A stretch of DNA of 64,000 bases from contig MU270077.1 of assembly GCA_021432635.1 (NCBI GenBank), positions 1-64,000 of the forward strand. Direction: 5' to 3'. The stretch is from Thozetella sp. PMI_491 (lineage: Eukaryota > Ascomycota > Sordariomycetes > Chaetosphaeriales > Chaetosphaeriaceae). The notes beneath the pieces are model-generated. The model saw nothing but the letters and a program-made list of their open reading frames with translations, did no database searches and was not told where the DNA came from. The position numbers were made by a program, and so were the translations under genes. Numbering within the stretch: position 1 is the stretch's first letter; every line of letters begins with the position of its first letter. This document shows, piece after piece, positions 12,001-24,273 of this stretch.

Positions 12001-12169
12001 GAGAGGGCGTGGTGGGAGACGAGAGCGGGTGCGAACTTGCGCTGCTGTTGCTGTGAGCCGTCATGCGTGTTTTGGTTGAGCTGGTGCTGCATCTAGAGCC
12101 AGTTCGATGCAAAGGCGGCGGTCGCGCCCGATCCTTGGGGTATTGACCCTGCGCCGTGAAGCCCTCCAT
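9094..12169 (-). CDS. CM1 (centrosomin N-terminal motif) spindle-pole/MTOC scaffold
   Basis: Exons 12169-11669 and 11607-9094; the 61-base intron (11608-11668) is phase 0. The product is 1004 aa. Just after the junction, residues about 168-230 read AVSNLHKQNFDLKLELFHRR and then a Glu/Lys-rich coiled coil. This is the Cnn_1N (CM1) motif by which Pcp1, Mto1 and centrosomin-type proteins recruit gamma-tubulin complexes. The remaining 750 or so residues are low-complexity, rich in Ser, Pro, Gly and Arg, and probably disordered. The N-terminal 165 residues are also Ser/Pro-rich. A second in-frame Met at codon 36 is an alternative start. The role at spindle pole body or septal MTOC is inferred from the motif; the exact orthologue is not assigned. 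Confidence 0.87.
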
Positions 12170-15100
12170 GGTCGGTAGGAGGGAAGACGAGGTGCGTCGG
12201 AAGCTCCACCATCTACGCCGCTGAGGGTAGGGTCATAGCAGGGACCGCTGTTGCTTGCTTTTTTCTTTCCCTCCCCGGCAGCTGCAGGGCGGGTGCAGAT
12301 GAGAATGCGTTGGGCCAGTGGGCAATCGCAAGTGTGGGTGATGTCCAAGTTGACCAGGCGAAAAGAAAGTAGGACTGTTGTGATGGGATGATGCTTGCAA
12401 AAGGGGGGAAAGTTGCGACTGGTGTTGGCTGAGAAAGCCGGGGCTGCTGGGGGGTGACGGGGGCACTACTCTCGTGTGTACGCCTTGCACGCCTATCGAT
12501 AGGGTCGCAGTCAGTGGTGGCGCGCTCGGCCTTAAATGAGCAGCTATGGGCGAGGATTGGCTGGCACACAGCACCCTGGCTTTGCCTGGTAAGCCTGGTT
12601 GCGGCAAAGTCCCGCCCAGGTTTCCACGGCAAAGGGTCTCTTGCTGATCAGTGCCGTAGCGTTGGCTACCGCGACGACTTCCAAACTCTCCGAACAGTAG
12701 TAGAGACCTGGAGGAGGCCACAGGCGCTTGGGACTGGCTGGTTTGCACAAAGAGAGACTCGCAGATCTCTCGCCTCCTTGGCTGTCTGAGAAATCAAAAG
12801 AAAAGTCAATGAAAGAAAGAGGGCATCTCCATGCAGGTCTCGGCTTCGTTTGCTGTGCTATGTCTGACTCGTGGCTGCGTGAAGAGCGGGTACCCCTGGG
12901 TGTGGGCAGATGAGAAGTAACGAGAAGCAACGCAACGGTGTGAGAAGCAATGACGCCAGCCAGGAAGAACAGAAGGCGAGGCAAACGAACGCATAAGGCC
13001 GGTCAAGTTATTTGCTTATTCTCCCCTCTGGCGGTCCGATGGATGCGTACGAAGGAACTGGCCCGAGAACTGGAGGGGAGGTGAGACGTGACGATGCGAG
13101 ACGGGACGAGCAGCGAAGCGAGGCGTCGGCATTACGTATTGAGCTGGGTAGGTAGGGCTGAGAGGTTATTAAGGTCCTCTGGTAACTATTCCGTACTGTA
13201 GGTAAGGTAAGGTGCAATAGCTAGGGTAACTGTACGTTTCTAAGCGACAGGCGCTTCCAAGGGTAAGGAAACCCCCCCTCTCCCAAGAAAACAACGGGCG
13301 GGAGCTAGAGTCGGGCAACCAGGCCCAGTCAATCCGTTGAAACACACGATCCGGCAACCTAACAATCAATATTCCCCACGGCGAGCCGTCCTGCGCCGTT
13401 CGTCCAAGCTTTGGCCCCAATCCTTTGGCTGGTTTGGCCTGGACCGACCTCTGGGAGATGGTTGGATGGCTCCCTCCTCCCCTGGCTACTGCGGCAGGTG
13501 GCGGTCTTGGGTGGAGGCGAGCGAAGAAGGCCTGCATTAGTGCCAGGAGACAAGAAAGGGGAGGAGGACGGCAAGAGGGGCGGCAGGGGCGGGGGAGCGA
13601 GCTGAGCTGGGGGGAGATGTACTATGTACATTCCTGTATCCGTGCCTGCTATGGTTAGTACGCCGTAGTGGAGAGGGAAGGGCAGATACGACGGTACGTT
13701 GTTGCTTGCGCACCGTACCGAGCTAGTGATTAACTACCGAGAGCAGCTTCAAAAAGATCCAAGTGCAAAAGGGCAGCGAGGGGGGATCATTGCTCCTGAC
13801 TGCCTAGCTACCTACGTGGAGGTAGGTAACTAGGCACTGAGTACTACTGTACCTCTAGCTAAGTAGGCAATCTAACGAGAGCGTCCGTCGCCACTCTCTG
13901 TGTCTGTGTGGTGTCTGTCTGTGTGTGTCTTTGAAATTTACACTGGCATGTATGTACTTCATTCAGCACGAACTCCGTATAAGCTACCGAAGTTAAGTGC
14001 TGGCTTAGCAGCCACTGACTGACAAGAGCCGGGGGGGGAGACGACGGCGACGGCGGCCACGACGACTGGAGAGGGGCCAGGGCCGAGCTTGGACTAGAAG
14101 CTAGGACTGCTCGTGCATATGCCTCCGAGACTGGCCTTGACACTAGGCCAATCAGTGGCCCCATCACCCGGACCCGGCGTCCTGGGATGCAGGGCAACCC
14201 GGTCGGAAACGGGCTGGGCTCCACGCTCCTCCAATTGGGATGGGTTGGAAGGAGAGGAGAGGTCCGCTCAGGCTTCCGGTCCCACATCTTCTGGCAATTT
14301 TCACCTGTCACAAAATTTCTTACGACCTCTTGGGACGTGTCTCATGGCCTCCTCCTACCTCCTAGCCAACTGGCCTATCATCATCCATCCTATTACTCTC
14401 CGGCTCTCCGGCTCCCCACTCCAATCTCTTCCCCCCTTTCTTCCCATTCCTAAGTACGGCTCTGTGCTCTCAACTTACTTTCTGTTTGTCTAGATTTGCC
14501 ATGAAGCCGACGTTGGGAACTCAAACCATTATCCTGTCGGGCATGTGTGTTTTGTGCACATATCACGGGGGACTGGTGCCCCGCCTCTCAGAGCTCTTCT
14601 CTGCTGTGGGTAGGAGTCTGCTCTTTTCCTACTGACTCCCCAGCATCGCTTGCTGTCACCACAATCCGCCCTGCTCCTCCAGTGCCAGGATGCATGTAGC
14701 GGCCAATGTGGTCGATCCTCGTAGCCTCCCTGCTTTGCGTTGCGAGCGCAGGCCTGAGTAAAACCACTTGCTACCCCAGTAGTCGCGAGGAAAAGGGCTC
14801 GCTCGCAGCAGTACAGAGGAGCTTGTTGACCACGCAACCTTCCAACGGCTTTGGCCTTGTCGTTTGACGGTCATGGGTTCCGGTAGCGCTCATTCGGTGT
14901 CTAACTTCACCTCTAATACTGTATACCCTCTCGCTCATCTCGTTTAATATCCAGCCCCTGCCAGTCGACCGAACGAGCTGGACCGCGTATCTCTCTATCC
15001 AGCCAATAACTTGTGGCCTGCTGCTCTTGCCTAAGGGTATCTTACTGGCAGAACCGGTCTCATAAGGAAGTCGACGGGATTGGCGTAGAAAGCCCAGCGT

Positions 15101-16501
15101 AACCTGACTAGGAGCCCGCATCAAGGGTCAAGGAGTGATAAATTCAGCCTGCGCATACCATACGGCTGATAGTCAATGTCCAACATTGAGATCTCGAGAG
15201 AGTAAGCCACCGAGGGGTATGTAGAAGAGGGGAGGGAAGACTGTGCGTACCTAGTGTTGATGTCCGACGGGAGAGGACGGGAGGAGGGGGATACTGCACC
15301 GGTGTCTGTTCGGTACAAGGTCTGCCCCAGGCAACCCGAAGCTATCAAGTAGCAGGATAGCCTGCGCCAAGTGGAGACTGAATGTACGGCCTGAAAGCAG
15401 CCGGTTGTGAGATGGGATCGGAGGATCCATTACATGACAGCCATGAAGGGCCGTCTGCGACCTCCCATTTGGATAACTGGGCGTCTGCAGTCATCTTAGG
15501 CACCGGACTCCGTCGCGCTTTCGGCGTATGTCTCTCTGCGGTGGGTTGGGACTATATTTGCGGGTTACCTGCCTGGCATTTCTTTGCGTATTATATATGA
15601 CCTGCTGACCCTTACAGAAGCTAGAGCTTCCAACCCAAGATCTCACGCTTCTTTCCTCTGCTTGCAGACAAAGAGCAGTGCTGTGCTTGCTGGGAAAATG
15701 GGACAGTAGTCCTCGGGGATTACGATGCCAAATCGTCGCGGCTAGCATACTAGCCAAGGCATGAAAAGCCAACTTATCGACGACCCAGCAGTTTATCTGA
15801 CTTAGGCCGGTGGAATACCGTATGCTTTCCGACGGTTCGCCGTCATCTCAAGTGGTTTGCAGTTGCAAGGGTCGGTTTGCTCACCGTACTAGCTATCTCG
15901 TGCGATACTTAAAGTAACCAACCTGGGGGAGAGGAATGCTGTCTCGGCATTTGGATCACCACACAATTACTACCGTGTCGCGTGACCGGGGCTGAGTCGT
16001 CGGGAGGGTGACAAGCGAGGGCACATGTGGACGACTGTGCCAACTCTGGCATGGGATGCCGCGCCGGGTCAATATGATATTGACTAGGCCAAGCAGGTAT
16101 ACCTTACTTTGGCATGCGGCTACATGGTGGGGAGCAGCGAATGGGAAGAGGGACTAACTGAGCTCTATTTGGACACAGACAGGCTGGTGAAGACGAAAGC
16201 TAACGATGATAGTGTTCAAGCTAGAGTATGATGGCCTGACCTAGTGCGAACGTTTCGACAAGCTGGATAGGGCGGCTGTCGTGGATGGTCAGGTACCAGG
16301 GCAGACAGCTGGGGCGAATGCACGAATATATTGCTTAATCGAGGAAAGCAGGCCGTATAGAATAAAATACCCCCGCCTAACAAAAGACATGAAAAGCTGC
16401 GGCAACCCAACCTTTCCAGCACCCCGAGCTCACGGAGGCTGCCGCATACTATATGCTTTCCAGCCCCATCGTGCCTTTTCCCGGGCACAACGCCTGTCCA
16501 C
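12170..16501. other. 4.3 kb gene-free stretch
   Basis: The left end (12170 to about 13000) is pyrimidine/purine-skewed and fits a promoter and long 5' leader for the CM1 gene. It also holds TAGGTA/TACCTA motifs (13146-13157, 13196-13212, 13801-13836) and short G or CT runs. Many small frames occur on both strands; none resembles a known family or has splice signals that extend it. No RNA gene was recognised. Confidence 0.5.
13801..13836. repeat. Perfect-loop hairpin built from TACCTA/TAGGTA
   Basis: The arm at 13801-13815 pairs with 13821-13836 around a five-base loop, giving a stem of about 15 pairs with one mismatch. It is the best-structured copy of the TACCTA/TAGGTA motif seen repeatedly in this window's intergenic DNA. 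Confidence 0.7.
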
Positions 16502-16987
16502 CTAGTCTGCGTATGCCACGTGCTGGGCGCACAGTAGCCAGTCGGCACCAGCTGTCTGGCGCCATGAGCTAGACACCGTTGCCTCCACCTCCTGGATTCC
16601 CTTCTTGCCCTGGCGGTACAGGGTTAAGCGATACAATACAGCAACGGCCATCAGATCGATCTCGACAACTTGGGGGTCCCCGTGGATGCGGTAGCTTGTC
16701 CATGGCTCACCGCCCTCGAGCACCTGTTCAATGGAGGGCTCGGAGCTCTTGGTGAGGGGCTCGTTGGAGCCCGCGAAGAGCGGGTTGATCATGATGCAGT
16801 CCTCGGCCAGATACTCCTTGGCTGCCTCGGGGGAGTCACACATGGCACGCCACAGGAGCGTCTCGACCTCCCGCGCAGCCGCGTGGTTGCGCTTGCTGAT
16901 GGTGTTGAGCCGCCCGTTGCCTCCCATGCTGGTCGAGGACGACGTCTTTGTCTTGGAGTCGGCTGTTAGTCCGAGCGCGGTGGGCAT
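16502..16987 (-). CDS. Small NTF2/SnoaL-like fold protein
   Basis: A single uninterrupted frame of 161 aa starts at an ATG. After about 30 Ser/Thr-rich residues it shows the pattern of the NTF2-like superfamily (SnoaL/DUF4440 type). A first helix has paired aromatic and charged residues (EVETLLWRAM), followed by an EYLAEDCIMINPLF strand-turn, a WTSYRIHGDPQVVEIDLMAV strand pair, and a final Trp-containing strand before the C-terminus. Members can be enzymes or ligand-binding pockets, so no reaction can be named. It stands alone, with long intergenic spans on both sides. Confidence 0.75.
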   Translation of the reverse strand: MPTALGLTADSKTKTSSSTSMGGNGRLNTISKRNHAAAREVETLLWRAMCDSPEAAKEYLAEDCIMINPLFAGSNEPLTKSSEPSIEQVLEGGEPWTSYRIHGDPQVVEIDLMAVAVLYRLTLYRQGKKGIQEVEATVSSSWRQTAGADWLLCAQHVAYAD

Positions 16988-17915
16988 CGAGTCCTAGTTG
17001 TGATAGCCGTAAGGGTCGCCAAGAAAGCTCTCGATAGGTAATAATATCGCTGTAGTCACCGAGTATTCGGTGGTGGGACAAAGTAGGTTGGCTTGTTTGC
17101 CTATCTTGAAATAGAATGGAAGGGAGGAGTCACAGTTTAAAAAAATGAAAGAAAAAGACGACTGTTATTTCGCTGAATACATCATGCATGCGTTCATTCT
17201 ATTTGTAGGCTGCCATGATCGGTGGTCTAAATAGTTGAGGGGGGAAAAAACCTGCCAGGCGTTACGGGCGAGGTTCAAAAGATGTCATGGTTGACGTCAC
17301 CGAGGTATGCACAACCTCGCGAAATCCACGACGCTGATCACTCCCACCCACCATTTCCTACACCCTTGTGGCCCAGTGAGCCGAGCCTTTTTGCAATACC
17401 ATTCGTCCGTAGCACCCCACCGAAAGCTGCGAGGCGTGGCTCCTGACGTTAACTTCGCGAGGGCATGGTCGTGCTGCGCGCGCGCGAGGAAGTGTACAGT
17501 CTGCACTGCACCGAGTGAGGAGTAGTGGCGTTTTGCTCTCTGTACTTTGAGCTGCAAAGAAATGTGAAGAGAGCTATCGAGATCAATTTGTGGCATGACA
17601 GCAGATGTCACGCACGTCGCGCACGTCACACAAGGCAGTGGCCGGACGTTTACACGTTCGTGGATAGGCACGACATATTGACAGGCTTGGTAGGCCGTGG
17701 CATTTGGATTCGTGCATCTGCCAAAACGAGCCTGCTGGAAAAGCAGGTCGTGCTGTAAAACTAGTACATGATGCCAAGGCGCAACTCGCACTCCCGTTAA
17801 TGTGATTTCTCAGTTAGACCGTGTCTCCCAAACGCCATATCCCGCGCGGTCCCTCCCGAAGGGCCTATCTCCGAAACCATCCTGGCTGTTATCGCAGCGC
17901 AGGTGTAATTAAATA
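16988..17915. other. Intergenic: upstream of the NTF2-like gene, downstream of the demethylase
   Basis: Contains an A-rich stretch near 17138-17160 and a small CG-repeat near 17477-17488. A 164-codon minus frame (17297-17791) has no family resemblance and a skewed composition. No gene is called. Confidence 0.5.
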
Positions 17916-20900
17916 CTACAAACCCCCCTCTACTCCCCGAGAAACCCGCGAATCCCGCTCACTGGCTCGTCTTAGATTTGCCATCATCTGCTCGAGTAGG
18001 GCGGTTGAGTCGGCAGGGACTTCAGGAAGCTCACGAGAGTCTGAAGACCCTGCCGAGGCTGGAATGCCTCGGTGTTCACCATCCCGCGGGTTTGCCGGAG
18101 AATTGTGGTCGTCGCTAAAAGGTAGTCGCTGCATAGGAAATGCTGGCAAGGGCGGCTGTGTACCCGCGGACACGGATGCAATCGCCTCCCTGTAGTCCAG
18201 GTGCCCTGGGTTGATGTCGGGCGGACGCCAGCTCTGCTGCTTTCTTTGGTGTTCCGGCAGACGAGCGGGCGGTGCCTGTAGGCTGGATGGTCGCGCAACA
18301 CTCTCGGAAGAACCAGACGGCGAAGTGGTAGAGACCAGCCCTAGGCTGTTCGTGACGGGCGGGGTCTGCAACTTTTGTACATAAGGCGGAAGAGGAATTG
18401 GGCTATGGCTCTGCTTGGCATGAGGCGCCGTTCTCACAGGCGACGGAAACGGTGGCGCCATCTGCGTGCCCGGTAGAGCGCCTGGCGGACGTGGGTCAGC
18501 CAGCCGCGCCTGCAACGTTTGCTGCGAAGGAGGGCTTGGCTGGGCAGGCTCCCAGTTCTGTCGCCAACTCGCACCGTACTGGGGCTTGATGGCGGGATGC
18601 AGAGGTGAGTGCATAGGCGGCGTGCGCACGTAGTTATCTGTTTGCCATGCCGTTGCTAGCCCAGTGACCGCATTTGAGTAAACATCGTTAGATAGCTCTG
18701 GTGGCTGCGGCCCGCTACCACGCGCAGAGCTGTACTTCACTTCGTCCGAGTGCTGCTTTGGCGCTTGGTGGTGCGATGGCACCGACGCGTTGATACTCGG
18801 CCGCTTTCCCGACAGCGACTGCTGGGCCTTGATCATGAACGCTCGGAAGTTGCCCTCGTACCCGTTCGTAAACCCCCCACAAGCCGCATACGGTGACCGG
18901 TATCTGGCCGAGTCCCTGTGCATCTTGTCAGCTCTGTAAAGACTCTTGAAATGAGCCAGGACACAAACCTATTGTGGTGGACTTGGAAGAAGCTATACTT
19001 TTGGTAAGTGCTCACCAGCCGTGGTGGATCTGGAGACTTCAACACCGACGACGTCATAGGCGTTGGATACGCCGCACTCGACGATGAAGACCAGGCCCTG
19101 GGTGGAGGCTGAGATGGATGCCCTGATTTCATGTGAGCAGGGGGCCTAGTCAAGCCGGGAAGCTGCGGGAATCCATTACTACCTCCGACAGGCGCGAACC
19201 GATCTAGGGCGAACGAGACGGAGGGCGGAATGTCTTTGACTCGAGGGGCCACGGCGGAGGCAGGCGGGCGTGGAGTGCCGCTTTGTTGTAGTTGTTGTAT
19301 CGGGGGTATTTGGTTGGGGCCATGCAGCATCGGGGCACGCGGCAGAGATACTTGAAACGCAGGTGTTGAACTCTTGGGCGCGAACTTATGTGCCGCGAAC
19401 TGTACCTGGCCATAAACTGGCCCGATGGGTTTCCGTGGCTTATACACGTACGGTTTCTCTGTCTTGATGCCCGGGTGTGGCTGCGCAGGCAGCTGGGACG
19501 GGTGGAAAGAAGTAGCATGGGCGCGTCTTGGCTGCGGAGGCGGGGCCATCACCACCGGGGGCACGGGTTTGGGGATCGAATCTAAAAAGTTGCTCTTCGG
19601 ATTGTGCAATGGATTCGCGACGTTGTCCGTGTACTGCGCCTTTGACTCGGTTGACGTTTTGCCCAGGTAGAACCACACCTGATTCTCGTTGGCTAAGTCT
19701 ACCTTAACCTGTGCAGAGTTCTTCAGCGCACCACCCGCCTGGAACTCTGCCCAGGTGAAGCCATCGACAAACGTGTCGTCTTTCCTCGGGAGCTCATCCA
19801 CGAGACGTCGGGCGTTGAGTTCGTCTTTAGCCTTACGATTTGTCGGCATCGGAAGGGCGTTTGTGGACGCCTTGGGGAGCCTATATTCACTGGGGTCGGG
19901 CAGAAGTAGCCACTTCCATTCAATCTCCACACGGTCGCTATGCCAAGTTAGCAACACTCCATCGCCTCTGGGCTTGGGGACATACCCTCCAGGTACAATG
20001 TCGAGGAGCAAAGTTTGTTCGTCGTGGCGGTTCTCCACGACCACACCCGCGAAGATGTCTCCCCTGTAGAGCTGCATCTGGCAAACGGTACCCTTCTCAA
20101 GCGCAGCAGCAGCCGTGCGAATGCGTGCATCGTTCTCGAGTGCATCTCCATCGCACCTCTTGTCCCGCTTCAGGCGGTGGAAGCGACAGCTGAATTCGAA
20201 TGCCTGCTCCTTGTACTCAGTACCGTCTTCTCCAAATACGGGTACATCGGCCTCTTCCACAAAAACGCCAGCCGCGGCAGCACAGGTGGCATGGTACGAC
20301 CTTGCGCACTTCTTCTGCGAGCACTGAAAGCACGCGCCTTTCTTGGACCGGCAGTATAAACACTTGAGCTCGAGCCGGGCCTTGTTGATACCGGCAACGT
20401 TGACCACGACCTCTTTGTCGCCTGTGACCTCGATGTAGGTCTCGGGCACGTAGAGAGCACACATCCGATGGGCTCTGCGGCCGTCATCCGTCGCTAGAAT
20501 CTCTGCTCCCGGGATATCGTTGGGACAGAGGCAGCAGGGAGGCTCGGCTCGAGCTCTAGGCCGCAGGCGTATTTTCTTGATCTTCTGGTCCCCTTTGTCG
20601 CTTGCTGTCCGCTTCCGCTTCCGACCCAATGACTTGATCCTCACGATGTGGCTCGAAGGAGGAGTTGGGAGCCCGGTCTCGTCCTCATCCTCGTCTCCTT
20701 CCTCTTCCTCATCCTCAGTCTCCTCGTACTCGGTCTCTTCCCCACGGAGCTTCCGCTCGATTTCATAGACGTCGACCCAGACACTGTCTTGAGCCTGGGC
20801 ACACTGGCAACGTTTGGCGATCTTTCCCATTGGGAGCCAGCTGTCCAGTGCAAAATTGACAGCTTCGGCGCAATTGTATCCCAAGTTATAGCCAGAGTGA

Positions 20901-22482
20901 TAGCCATAAGGATAAGTCACGACAAATTCGCCGGGGTACGAGACGCACTTGTTCACGGTGATGTTGTAGTGTTGCTTCAGATGGGCAGGTGAGATGAGGA
21001 AGCCTTTGTGACGAAGGAATTGATCGCAAGCCTTGGCCTCGGTCGGCCAAATATTCTTCATGGCAGCCTCGAAGCGTCGAGCGTCGCCTTGAGAGATGCT
21101 GTACCACTGCTTCGGGGCTCCAAAGTGCAGATAGTTGATGCTGTAGAGATCGACGTCCTCGAGGTGCCAGGCAAAGGTCGCCTTCCACATCCCCAGGTAT
21201 AGATAGGCTGTGTTGACTCCGGGAACCTTGGTCCCCAAGACATCCAGGAGGTTGGGCAACTTATTCAGGTTCCATATCTCTGCAGACTCGTCGAAAAGGG
21301 ATCCGGGGAGATCAGCACCATACAGGGGCGGTGCGTACGTCAAGGTCCTCCAGTAAGTGCGTTCCAGCTCCTCGCAGCGCTCGGGGGTGTAGTCCGACAC
21401 ATCCATGTGGTAGTCGAAGTCTTTGAATGCGGCCTCGTCGATCATTGCGGAGCCTTCGCGGCGAATGTACTTTCGGCGCGCCGAGGTGGACTGTGTCTTC
21501 CCTTTTGCGATCCCGCCCATACGGCGGGGGATCGCAGTGCTATCCTCGTTGTCCTCTTCCTTGACGCACGGATCCTGCTCTACCGAGTCCATGGCCTCGT
21601 CTTCGGGCTTGGGCGAAACCGGTGTCATGGGGCGATCCTCTGGTTCGGCCGTTCCCTCAGTGCCTTGAGCCGATTTCCGGGAACCTCTGTCCTTTCTCGC
21701 CTTGGACGATCTTGACTTTGGGGCGCCGGACGGGGCCGGGGCGCGCGACCGGGTTGCGGGTCTGGGCTTGGGTTTGTCTGCATTGGCGCGACGTTCGCCT
21801 CGTCGAGCCGGTGGCTGATGCTCGCTCTGGTCGCAGAGCTGTCGCCATTGCGGCAGGTTGTAAGATCGCTGATGGAGGATGTTGACCTGGCGGTAGGTGC
21901 CGTTGGAGCCCATGATTTCCTGCTTGATCGGGTCTCGAACCCGGATCTGCTTCACCAGATCGTGCAATTCAGGCTGGGCGTCCTTCCACTCCTGGGGAGG
22001 GACAACCTTGACGATGCCCGACCTCATCCCGTACGAATCGATCTTACCCATCTAATGAACAATGATCGGCAGTCAGCATGCTAGCTGCGGCGGCCACAGA
22101 ACGCATAGGTTTCACATACAAAGATTTTAAAGTCCTTGAACTGCTTCATGGTCGGCTTGAATACGGGGACTGTACCCGAGTAGTGATTAGGTAGGATCTC
22201 CCCAATGTCATCCTCAACTTCTGGCTCTGGTTCTGGCTCCGGCTCTGGCTTGGGCTCGGCCTTCGGGAGCGGGTGGGCAAAAATGGAGGCCTTTAGCTCG
22301 TCGGCGTCCATGTCGTCGAGATCGCTCAATTCCGAATCGCTGCCGTCGACCATGGCGTTATTGCTATCCGGTGGTGAGTGGAGGCCGGTCGGCTTGGGCA
22401 TGTCAGTCTTGCGGCCTTCTCCAGCGTCGTCGCCCTCGACATCCTGGGCGATGGCGGGAGAAGCAATCGCTTCGGTGGACAT
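17916..22482 (-). CDS. KDM4-type histone lysine demethylase (JmjN, JmjC, extended PHD)
   Basis: Exons 22482-22120, 22051-18999 and 18933-17916; introns are 68 and 65 bases. The product is 1477 aa. The start is the ATG at 22482; the frame is open upstream to a TTG only. The JmjN motif spans the first junction (VPVFKPTMKQFKDFKIF then MGKIDSYGMRSG). JmjC keeps the Fe(II) ligands HLED (H417, E419) and YHSG (H506), and the KDM4-specific zinc site CDQFLRH (C463, H469) plus CQC (C536, C538). An acidic stretch follows, then a Cys/His-rich extended PHD module (about residues 626-745) and a long Pro-rich tail. The family removes methyl groups from H3K9 or H3K36 using 2-oxoglutarate in the nucleus. KDM4A's Ser288/Thr289 pair is Ala/Val here. 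It corresponds to the KdmA/Rph1 group. Confidence 0.93.
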
Positions 22483-24273
22483 GTTGCCGTGCGCTACATG
22501 TGAAGCCGGGAAGTCCAGTGTGCGGCACAAGTCGCGCAGGTGGACAGCTGAGGTTTTCTGCCGGCGCAGATCGATCAAGGATGGTGGTGTAGGTCGAGGG
22601 TGGATGGGTCCAATTCGCAGAGTGCGGAGATCGGGAAAGGCGACAGCGACTCAGAATCAGGCCAGGTCAGATTGCGAATCGATAGGCTATCGGGCTTGTC
22701 AGGTGGGGGGCTGGGAATGGAGTGCGATTTTTGGGATTGAACTGCAGCGACGGACAGGAGGGTCAGAATGGGTCGATTCCTCGTTAATCTGGGCAGATCA
22801 ATCAAAGGTGGAGGCCGCAGGAAAGGGTAAAGTTCGGAGTGGGTGTGGCGGCCACCCGACCCTAGCCGCTTGTCAGTTTGGGCGAGTTGGGGTGCTTTTT
22901 TGCGGGCAAGTGCAAGCAAGGGTGGTCACTCCCTTCGAACGGGGCGCCCCCTTTTCTTTGGCGGGGAAGGGAGTGGAGGGGTGAGAGTGGATCTCAAAGT
23001 CGCGATCAGGTGAAAAAGCCATCCTTTAATTCTTCTGCTACTTTATTGTGCGAGGACTGCCTGCCCGAAGGAAAACACGGCGCCGGGCCACTTCTACCGG
23101 CTGCTTGGCGCGTAGGGGTGGATCGCGTCGCGGCTGGGCCTTTTCCCCTTCCTCGAGCCTCGAAGCTCCTTTCCACTCTTCTCTCGTTGACTACGGCGGG
23201 ACCGAGCTGCTCGATTTCGTTCGGAATAGTCAGCGCCTCGATCCTCCGGTTCCAGCCTCTCTAGTATTACTATTTTATATCGGGCAACCCGGCGAAAGCG
23301 AGCCGCCTACGCACCTCTAGACGTCCTACTCTTGGTCTAGGCTCTCATTCTCTTGTACTCTCACGTAGTGTCGGTGGACGTCACAGCTGTGGGAATATGG
23401 ACAGGCTAAGTCACTGAGCTGTCGCATGAGCAACCCATGGCTGATGTCTACCTGCCCTCCACTCGAGTACAAAGTACCGCTCGAGAGAAAAGAGGCGTGG
23501 GAATGGTCCCCTAGGCTTGGTAGTCAACCCTTGGCTGCGTTCCTTGTGAGTGCTTAGTGCTCATGCGGCGCTCTGCAAGCACTTGGCCCGCAAGCTACCC
23601 GATCAAGACATCTGCCCCAATCGCCTCGCACTGACCAATCCCGAGCTCATGGTCCGGTCGTCGGGTCCGCTTACCTGCACGTCATTTCGGGTTGTCTCTC
23701 TCTGGCCTCGCCCCGGCCAGCGCCACGTGGGAATCCTGCTTGCACTTCTGCGGGTGCCTGCCCTGAACTTACCCCAGCAGGCCGCCTGAGATGAGCGAGC
23801 CTTGTGACACTCTTGGGTAGCCCTGTTGTTCCCTCAATATGTACTACTCCCCGCTGGGCCCGAAGCGGGGCTGGAGGCTTGGGGCACCCATAGGCCGCGG
23901 TTCGAGATACCCATTCCTGCGACTACGCAGACATGTAGCTACCTGCAGGCTGGACTTGCGCAGCTAGAGGTCGACACAGGATACGGTCCAACTCAGCTTC
24001 GCAAGTTGATCAAAAGATTGACTTGGTTGCCAGGTTTAAAATAAGACAGGCAGCTGGACACCGGTGTACGGCCCGCAACGGTCGTGTAAGCGGTGAGCGG
24101 TCAAGAAGGCGTTGAAGGCGCCCCATGCTAACAGAGACCATTTGCTGCGAGAACACCGGAACACAAGGAACGAGGGACAGAGGTCTCTAGCAAATATGGG
24201 GATGTCATTACCCTAAGGAACAAATGTATGTCGAATACCCGTAGCAGGTATGTAATGCAAGTGCCATGCCAAA
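22483..24273. other. Demethylase promoter and intergenic DNA
   Basis: The right-hand neighbour is also on the minus strand, so this holds the demethylase promoter and the 3' end of the phosphatase gene. Frames in it are short and unrecognised. A block near 23898 looks like a tRNA B box but does not fold. Confidence 0.5.

Noticed and set aside
17297-17791. 164-codon minus-strand frame
   Set aside because: No domain pattern, odd composition, and no splice-supported extension.
20880-20950. Apparent loss of a catalytic His in the JmjC domain (YNLGYN where KDM4A has FNHGFN)
   Set aside because: Counting back from the KDM4A Ser288 position shows that the Fe-binding His276 is the one in GYHAG, which is kept here as GYHSG. 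The replaced residue is not a metal ligand.
22483-22578. N-terminal extension of the demethylase upstream of 22482
   Set aside because: It begins with TTG and reads like leader DNA; the ATG at 22482 is the first usable one.
22925-22960. GTTCGAA flanked by CCC/GGG on the minus strand, tRNA-like
   Set aside because: No A box, anticodon arm or acceptor stem at the right spacing.
22205-22984. 259-codon plus-strand frame opposite the demethylase start
   Set aside because: It is a mirror of the acidic EP-rich coding exon, with long Ser/Gly runs, and matches no family.
23880-23920. tRNA-like B box (GGTTCGAGATACC)
   Set aside because: Neither the T stem nor an acceptor stem can be formed around it.
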